NCBI GenBank assembly: GCA_003342815.1
Contig: PTEX01000012.1
Span: 2,713,761 to 2,777,760 of the forward strand
Source: Eudromia elegans
Taxonomy: Eukaryota; Chordata; Aves; Tinamiformes; Tinamidae
Direction: 5' to 3'
DNA: 64,000 nt
Shown: piece by piece, positions 56,875 through 64,000 of the stretch
Position numbering within the stretch: position 1 is the stretch's first letter
How the letters are laid out: every line of letters begins with the position of its first letter
The notes under the pieces: generated by a model
What the model was told of the DNA's origin: nothing
Seen by the model: only the letters and a program-made list of their open reading frames with translations
Database searches by the model: none
Position numbers and translations under genes: made by a program

Positions 56875-59800
56875 CTGCAAGAGATGGGGAAGCAGATATA
56901 AGATTTAGCCAAAGATTGAGCATCACCACATCTATGGATATGGGATATGCAGAAAATTTGTATGAAACCTCAAACTGAAACAAAAGGAAAAAACATTACA
57001 TCTTTCCACAGTGTTGCACATAGAGGTAACTTCTGAACGGCTCTCTGATACAAATGGTGGACCTGTAAAATAAAAACAAATATTTAGTCAGCACAACTTG
57101 GTATATGCAAAACATGAGCGAATTGAAGTACAAAAATCAGTTGCCATTTATTTTATACACCGTTAAAAGACGGGTTGCAAAGTAAAGCTTTAGGTTGCTA
57201 GTTTACAGCTGGCCTTAATTCTGATCCCTGCATGCAGACATCCTACTTTTCTTCACAAGACTCTTGCCTCATTCATTGCACAAAATAGAGCACGTTCATG
57301 AAATGAAGCAGCTAACTCAGTATTTCTTTCTGCATTCAATGTGTAGTCCCAAGGTCTTCTTCCTGCATACCATCCCAACGCTGTAATGAAAATAAAGATC
57401 TCATACGCTCTTCCCCCTACGGCATCTTTCAGTGCTTTAACAATCACTATTGACTTGCAACCCTCTAGCAAGACTATTTTGTAAAATTAAAAACAAATTT
57501 AGAGCAGAAATGTTGAACCAAGGAGTTTAATACATAGGTGTAACAGAGCTATACCTAAAATTTGTCCTTAAATCTAATGAGCTCATTTTCTGTGCAAACC
57601 TTTTACCTTTGCTTTTGATAAATTCCCATTTTGAAAACAAATAAAGCAGGGAACTCATAAGTCAACAGCCTCGTTATGCTCAATGCCTTAAATAGTGTCC
57701 ATCTACTACAATGACTGAAGCAGGAATCTGTGACTAATTACAGGTTACAGCAAACACTACAGAGACAGAATTAAGGCTGAATAAGCAATTATATCTCTGG
57801 TATCTCTTGTCTCTGAGCAATTTGATTTTATCAAAAGAATAACTAGTTAGTTGGAGGCACCTTTTTTAAAAAGGAAAAACATAACAGGAAAAAAGAAAGG
57901 TTTCACTTGTGAATCTAACAGCAGCTATGCAACCCATTACGAACCCATCGGAGCTGCAGTACTGTTTCAAAAGTAATGCTTACAGGAGGGTGCCAAGAGG
58001 AGCTGCCACAAGAATGACATGTATTAAGATACTATAATGGCAGAGAAGTAGCTCAAACACCACAAAGGAGTGGTGAGTCACAAGCACAGGGCCTCAGGAT
58101 CCCCCAGTACAGAGCATCTGTATCCACAGGCAAAACAGTGCTTCGATGGAGACAGCAATATCAGGAAGATCCAGTCCATTTGAACTGGAAAGTGATTCAG
58201 AGTTGCTGTGCCGAAACTCTTGTATTTGCACATAAGGTGATTATTTTCCCCCTGAAATACCAATAAGTGAATGTGTGTGTGTTGAGGGGAAAAAAATGAG
58301 GGTTTGCAAAAAAAAAACCAAAAACAAAAACCAAAAACACTCTCAAAGATCAGATCCTCTCCACATATATTTTGCTTTCAAATGCAGTCTTTAGCAGGTT
58401 CCAGCACAACATTTCCGTCACTCTACTGCATTTTAGTTCTAGCCATCTCCTTCAGGAGGAAACTAGAAGTGGGAGAACACCACAAATCCCCAGTAAGGGA
58501 AAGACATATACATAAACAGTAGGTGCAGGTACTAATAATATATCCCATTTGAACGCAATTGCCAAAGGCATTTTACACTTGAAGCATTTCAGGGTATTCA
58601 ACACAGAATTTCAGCTATCCAGAAATCTCGGGTTTGAGAGATGACCAGTGCTCTGGATAAAGTCAAGGCACCGAAAGTCTTAGAAAGTTTAACGATTACT
58701 GATTTTAGCAAGCTGTGTTAACTTACTTCTCTTTGTCCCATTAGAAAGCATTCGGCAGCAATGGCTCTGAGAAAAAGAAATATATAAAAATATTTATTCT
58801 TGAATGATTTTAAATGCCATTAGTGGCAGAACACTGACTGTGGAATGGAATTACAAATTGCCTGAGCAGAAAACTGACTAACTTCCAATGATCTATAGTG
58901 AAAAGAAAAATAACCATTTTTAAAAAACAACCTTACATGAGCAAGACATTTCAGTGGTTCCCCATTATGAACAAACACTGAAGAAAAAGATCAGTTCAGC
59001 ATCACTGGATAATGGAGATTACTGCTATTGTGATATATAAAGGGGAGGGTAGAGAGGAGGAGACAGAAGTCAATAATTGAATTAAAACAACATGTAAACA
59101 CATTCATATTTATCTATTTGAGTATATGTTTCCCCAAGAGGGGAATTTAAATTCTCAAAGAAGCAACAGTACCTCTTTGTTGTAATGAACAGTTACTCTT
59201 TCAATAGTAAGATAGTCAGACTTCTAGTACCAGCCCAATTTGAAGGACATTTCAGATTTACCTTTGTGATGTAAACCTTACAAACAAAAGCAATATCTAT
59301 GAAAACAGATGTATGACTGTTGCATTACATTTTCCAGATGGCCAGGCATGTTGGGATATTATATGTAAACATCTTGGCTTGAAGTTTCAGAATTTGAACA
59401 TTGCTCTCCTCCCAGTATCGCAGAAGCAGCCTGTAAAAAGCATTCGTGAGAAAAGAATATCGCTCTAATCACTGGGAATAGAAAAGCAAATCTAAAGATA
59501 CAAGCATATTACACAAAAGACATTATACCTAATTCCAAACAAAAGTTGCAAGTGAGGAAAAGAGGAGACAAAACAACAGCACATAATAGTGACTGGTCAT
59601 GTTCAGGAAACAAAAAAGTAGTAGTTCTGAAGAACTACAGAGAATTCAAAGAAACCATGATCTTGGTACACTGCAGAACCGTTCTTTAGTGTGTATGTGG
59701 TAACTACATATCTGCAGGAAGGCTAGTTTTGAGGCGAGCATACACTGCACAGTCAGAACTCTTCACTCATTTCATATGTTCACATTGCTTAAGGAATCTT

Positions 59801-62800
59801 TAAGTTCCTCCTACACAGAAACATAACTTGGATAAAACTGTGCCCATTTAGCTATGGACGCTGTCATTCAAAGGCTCCCTCCAGCTCTGGCTATTTCCAG
59901 TCTGGCAGTATTTGAGATCACTGTTGATGAGTAAGAACAACCATCTAGGAACTTCACCCATGTATTCAGTGACACACTGATGAGTTCAGGGAAGTTGTAT
60001 GTGATAAAATATGGATTTTTTTTAATTCCGGAAGAATGCATTTGGAAATACTGTTCAACTAAGAATTAGTGCAATATTTACATTAACTCTTTTTGTCTTC
60101 CATTTGTAAGATTTTTCAAAATTAAGGACAGTGTCTCTTTACTAACCAGACATTAAAGCTTAAGGTTGCACTATTACAGACCAGCATATTTGTTTTACTT
60201 TGATATATTTTGGAACTGTTTTAAATAGCTCTGACAAATAACAAGATTTTGGCAAATTTGAGAGTTCTTTATACACTTGAGATTTTGACAATTTGCACTC
60301 ATAGACAGTACTTGTAGTAACAATATTTTTTGTAGTACAAAACACACCATGCAAGTCTTGCATAAAAAACGCCTATTATTATTAAGAAAGTCTAACAGCC
60401 AGAAGTTTGTTCTAATTACAAATATTTTTACAAACCTCAATGCAAGTCCAGGATTAGTAGGCATGATAGAACAAAATCGTTCCAAGGTTTTGGAATGTTG
60501 AGACTTTGGAATGCAGCTCAAATAAAAAAGAATTACCTGTAAAAATGGGATTTTAAACATTAGTATGTTTATAAGTGTCTAATTGTGATAAAGCAATAGG
60601 TTTAGAAGATATAAACATTATGCTAAATTGAGTTACCACCACAGAAATAATTTCAAGTACAAACCTCACCCCTCAAGAGTGGCAAAAATCAATTCCTGCA
60701 AGTAATTAATGCCAACTCACTAACAAAGATTACAGTCCTTCCATGTTTAAAGGTTAAAAAAAAACTACTGGATGCAAATAATATATAACCTAGGATTTAC
60801 ACAAACAAAATAATCTTCAGAAGTGTTCAACTCAGACTCCCTCCTATCACTCTACTTTATTTCTCAGCCACTATAATTTCTAGTATTAAAATGAACAAAT
60901 TCTGTCTCCTAATATTACAACTCTAAAGTCTATCCCTCTCTTCCTTCTTTTATGCAGTTTTCTTCCCACATCTAAGAAAGGATAGTTTGTCATTAACAAT
61001 TTTATCTACATAGACTCAAAACAAGGGGTTTTTTTTAGTCTTTCACTTTGCCTTAGAATACTCTTTGTCCAAAATATTGCTGTTAGATAGTCTTAGCTAC
61101 CAACTCATAGAACTACTCTCCTCAGATCTTTTTTTACACATCTTGGTATGCATAAGCTAATAGTGCTTTATTTCAACAAGTCTACTACATAAATCTCCCA
61201 GCCCTTTAGTTTAGTTAAAAACATCCAAAGAAACATTCTTACCTTATTATGAAACTCATAATTGGTCCAATAATCAGCAGTACTAAAAGGAATTGGGTAT
61301 CGTGTGGGGACTGTAACCAAACATCTGTTCACTAGGTCAGTAAAAAGCTTGAACTCCTGAACTTTGTTGTTGGATCTAACAACTTTGCTATTGACAAAAA
61401 CAAGGTAACTAGAAAGGAAAAAAAACAAAAATAAAAAAAAATGCTTCTAGTGAACTTCACTTCATTGCAAGATTAAGCTATTTTCCCTACTTATGAACTT
61501 ACTCTAGCCAAATGTTCTGAACTGTGTCCTGCTGCATCACTGCTCCCAGAGCTGCTTCAAAAGCATCCAGTGCTTCACCAACAGTAGCATGAAGTGACTG
61601 GCACAAACTGTTCATAAAAGTTAAAAAAAGTTGTAACACAATGCTTGTTCCAAAGAATAAGGAGTAGGAAACAATGAAGAACATTAAATTCTAAGATGCA
61701 AGAAAAAACACTTTTCAGTTTAGCATCATTACGGACTTTTTTTGGTCAGTCAGCTTATTAAAATGGGTATCATACTGCATGTAATGCACAATATGGAAAC
61801 TATACAGTTTAAATGCATTTTTTTAAACTTCAATAGAAACAAAAACTTACCCATTGTCCTCTATACTTAATAAAGTACCTTTTTATTAATCCTTACAACA
61901 TGGATGTTCTGACTGCTACAGAACAGAGACAGATATTGAGCTTCCCCATGGAAAATTCTAAACATACTTACAGGGCCTTTTCAAAGACAGAAGCAGAAGG
62001 ATATTTTTTGTCCAAGACTCATTCAATTTTTATTTCAAGGTATAACGAAAAAAGGGAGAGGCTGTCATTAAGTTGCAAGTGAAAAACATCCTGAAGAAGA
62101 CTAAAAAAATTACATAGTGGGAAAAGGCTGATGGGGCTACCTTGCTACAGCCTGTAGAAGGCAAAGGCATCCTGCCTCAGGTCACACAGACTATCAGAAT
62201 TCCTGACCACTGTTCTTGGGGAAAGCAAAAGAAACAATCACCAGGGTGCTAGTCTTCTTTAAAAAGAATGCTTTTATATGTATATATATGTATGTATATA
62301 TGTTTGTATGTATATCCTCAGAAGTAAAATATGGTTCCTTAATCTTTTCAGGTTCTGATAATTTACTGAGTATTTTCAGAGTGGTAAAGGACATCTTTGC
62401 TATTTCTCCTCTGCCCCTGAAAAGACAGATGCATAAGCCCAACTTGGGAAGCATTTTACTGCGAAAAGACTCAAGCAGGGAAGCACTCAGCTCTTCATCA
62501 TCTTAAGTAATTTGGGGATTTATTTCAGGAGCACCGATTTGCCTTACAACAAGGTGCCTAAAAACAGATGCACATATGAGCATAAGGTCTTTAATAACTA
62601 GACAGCGACCTCAAGTGTCCTTCTACCAACATTTCTAATATGCAAATATTAACCTTTTAAAAATGTGTTCTTGCAAAGATAACTAGGCTTAATTAAAATT
62701 AGAATTCACAGACAATATAAAAAGAAACTATTAAGATAATTTAATCTAAACCTTATATAAAGGTGTTCTTGAAAATACTCTATTCACTTCTTCAGCTGTC

Positions 62801-63786
62801 CAACAGTAAAAAAACCCAGCAGTAACAGAGTTGAGGGATTTCTAAGGAGTCCTCAAATCTGTATCTGAAAGATTATTCCTATCTTTGTCCCTTCACTTGT
62901 CTGAAAAACCAAACAGCTATTTCTTAAGATGGCAAACCCCTGCTTTTTAAGCAGTGGCAAAAATCAACATCTCAACAACCATTTCAGAAACTATTAAATT
63001 TTCTTTAACTGCCAACATGATAGCTAATATCATCTGCTGGACAGTCCCAGAAATTCTTGCTATCAAAAGGAATGGTGGGAGAAACAAACGGGAAGAAAAG
63101 TTATCTGTACATGACAATGATCATTCACCCTTACACATCCCTTCCTGAGGAAAAAGGTCACTCGGTCATAACTCCTGTGATATGCAAGACCATTTGTGAG
63201 AAGTCCCAACTTTAACAGCCTGTGGTTACAAAATCCATTAACAGCTCAAACAGTGGGTTAAGAGATATGGGGAAACTGAGACTAAACAGAAAGCTAGTAG
63301 GGAGGAAGTAGGAACTATGGAAGAATAAAAGATGACAACTGAAAGCAGAAAGAAACACAAGGAAGCTACTGGAAATTACCGAAAGCAGAAACCTAAACAA
63401 CTCATCTTATTAAACACACACATCTGCCACTGCCAAACTAGAGAAATCTTTCAGAAATTCTTCCCAAGTGTAGAATTTGTGATGATGTGCAATTTAGTTT
63501 CATAGAACTGTCTCTGTTCTGCAGCAGCCAGATAGCTTCTCTAAGGATGGACAGATTATTAAAAGCACCCAAAGTGACATACTTCAGCAAATAGTCATCA
63601 TGTAGTTTTCACAGCTGAAAAAGTAAATTTACTTAGACCCAAGAGTTGCCCCACAAATACTTTTGAAAGTCTCACCAGTAGATCTGCCACAGATATGGGA
63701 TTTGCTGATTTACAATATCATCCGTGAGATGTTCTTTATAGAGGGGTGATGTAAATTCGATTGGCATTGGAACATTCAAAAGATAC
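56737..63786 (-). CDS. ZFC3H1: Zinc finger C3H1 domain-containing protein, C-terminal part (last eight coding exons)
   Basis: ZFC3H1 is the large nuclear scaffold of the PAXT connection, which works with the helicase MTR4 to send polyadenylated nuclear RNA to the exosome. Only the C-terminal 274 residues are in the window; the rest, including the zinc finger, lies beyond the right edge. Exons of 111, 105, 166, 101, 102, 40, 63 and 138 nt join in frame to 275 codons with stop. Recognised blocks are GEALDAFEAALGAVMQQD, KVQEFKLFTDLVNRCLVTVP, SQHSKTLERF, AKMFTYNIPTCLAIWKIAIA and a final TESKNH. The segment is helical and HAT/TPR-like (DAFEAALG, LYQRAVQKLPLCATLW). Identity rests on recalled human sequence, to which it is highly similar. 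No stop or frameshift was seen. Human ZFC3H1 is about 1,990 residues long. Confidence 0.92.
57000..57062 (-). CDS. ZFC3H1: ZFC3H1 penultimate coding exon
   Basis: A 63-nt, phase-0 exon encoding VHHLYQRAVQKLPLCATLWK and D, a HAT-type repeat. Acceptor CAG (57063-57065), donor GAT/GTAATG. Confidence 0.93.
58727..58766 (-). CDS. ZFC3H1: ZFC3H1 40-nt exon
   Basis: It encodes AIAAECFLMGQRE, too short for open-frame detection. Acceptor CAG (58767-58769), donor GAA/GTAAGT. Its first base completes the Ile codon begun in the preceding exon. Confidence 0.92.
59329..59430 (-). CDS. ZFC3H1: ZFC3H1 exon with the KMFTYNIPTCLAIWK block
   Basis: It encodes LLLRYWEESNVQILKLQAKM and then FTYNIPTCLAIWK. Acceptor CAG (59431-59433), donor AT/GTAATG. 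Closely matches recalled human ZFC3H1. Confidence 0.93.
60436..60536 (-). CDS. ZFC3H1: ZFC3H1 exon with the PKSQHSKTLERF block
   Basis: It encodes VILFYLSCIPKSQHSKTLER, then FCSIMPTNPGLAL. Acceptor CAG (60537-60539), donor AG/GTTTGT. Confidence 0.93.
61243..61408 (-). CDS. ZFC3H1: ZFC3H1 exon with the KVQEFKLFTDLV block
   Basis: It encodes YLVFVNSKVVRSNNKVQEFK, then LFTDLVNRCLVTVPTRYPIP and FSTADYWTNYEFHNK. This is the most conserved segment seen in this gene. Acceptor TAG (61409-61411), donor AAG/GTAAGA. Confidence 0.94.
61503..61607 (-). CDS. ZFC3H1: ZFC3H1 exon with the GEALDAFEAALG block
   Basis: It encodes LCQSLHATVGEALDAFEAAL, then GAVMQQDTVQNIWL. The acceptor is the CAG at 61608-61610, chosen over a CAG ten bases inside the exon because only the outer site keeps the frame (TG plus T gives Cys, as in human). 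Donor GA/GTAAGT. Confidence 0.92.
62275..62315. repeat. TA/TATG microsatellite in a ZFC3H1 intron
   Basis: An imperfect run of TATATG, TATA and TATG units in the intron between the 63676-63786 and 61503-61607 exons. Confidence 0.8.
63676..63786 (-). CDS. ZFC3H1: ZFC3H1 exon with the VNQQIPYLWQIY block
   Basis: It encodes YLLNVPMPIEFTSPLYKEHL, then TDDIVNQQIPYLWQIY. Acceptor TAG (63787-63789), donor TG/GTGAGA. This is the most 5' exon of the gene inside the window; no further exon was found to 64000. Confidence 0.9.
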
Positions 63787-64000
63787 CTACAAGAGAAAGA
63801 AAGTTGTGAATATTCACTACATGTAAGGAACAAAGAAAACACAGACATGAAGACTTTTCTGAAATATAATTCATAAAATGTACTAAAAATAAAAAAGAAG
63901 ATTCACCTATATTTCTTAAATTATAAAACTTAACTCTTTCCAAATATGTATTTTAAAGCATTTACTCATTTCTTCCATATGTATAAGGTTAAATCTTTCT

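Noticed and set aside
61503-61597. Alternative inner acceptor for the ZFC3H1 exon
   Set aside because: Using the CAG at 61598-61600 would break the frame with the upstream exon. The outer CAG restores the conserved Cys-Leu-Cys segment.

Overview
The window comes from a vertebrate, almost certainly a bird. It has split genes with GT-AG introns, CpG islands, and several CR1 LINE copies that end in the octamer-type tail (ATTCTATG repeats) typical of avian CR1. No bacterial-style operon, CRISPR array or rRNA is visible. Every gene I can support is on the minus strand, so transcription runs from high to low coordinates. There are two assembly gaps, at 26721-27030 (310 N) and 47408-47463 (56 N). 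Layout, in transcription order: (1) 63786-56737 holds the last eight coding exons of ZFC3H1, whose product is the C-terminal HAT/TPR-like region of a nuclear RNA-decay scaffold; a poly(A) signal lies at 56014-56019. (2) About 55990-51770 is a roughly 4.2 kb intergenic interval with a CR1 fragment and a 58-bp GC-rich minisatellite. (3) About 51770-30924 holds the whole of TBK1. A CpG-island promoter and probable non-coding first exon are followed by 20 coding exons. I joined these by hand and they give exactly 2190 nt, i.e. 729 codons plus stop, the same length as human TBK1. Two of its introns start with GC instead of GT. (4) About 30900-28050 is TBK1 3' UTR and spacer. (5) 28050-26400 is a second CpG island, broken by the 310-N gap. 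I infer that it is the promoter and first exon of a long, C1-domain-containing isoform of RASSF3. (6) 26400-446 is mostly unique intron-like sequence with several CR1 copies, one microsatellite and GC-rich pockets. (7) 445-339 is one exon that encodes the second half of a RASSF-type C1 zinc finger; the rest of that gene lies off the left edge. TBK1 is the innate immune kinase that acts downstream of STING, MAVS and TRIF, and RASSF3 is its neighbour on the same strand in mammals. ZFC3H1 is not expected here: from memory, XPOT lies directly upstream of TBK1 in mammals, and I see no XPOT coding sequence. This is either an avian or lineage-specific rearrangement breakpoint or an assembly join, and it is one of the main points to check. 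I found no evidence for an unknown multi-gene system. The most interesting items are the synteny break, the two GC-AG introns, the orphan C1 half-exon whose partner may be hidden in the gap, and the promoter-proximal minisatellite.
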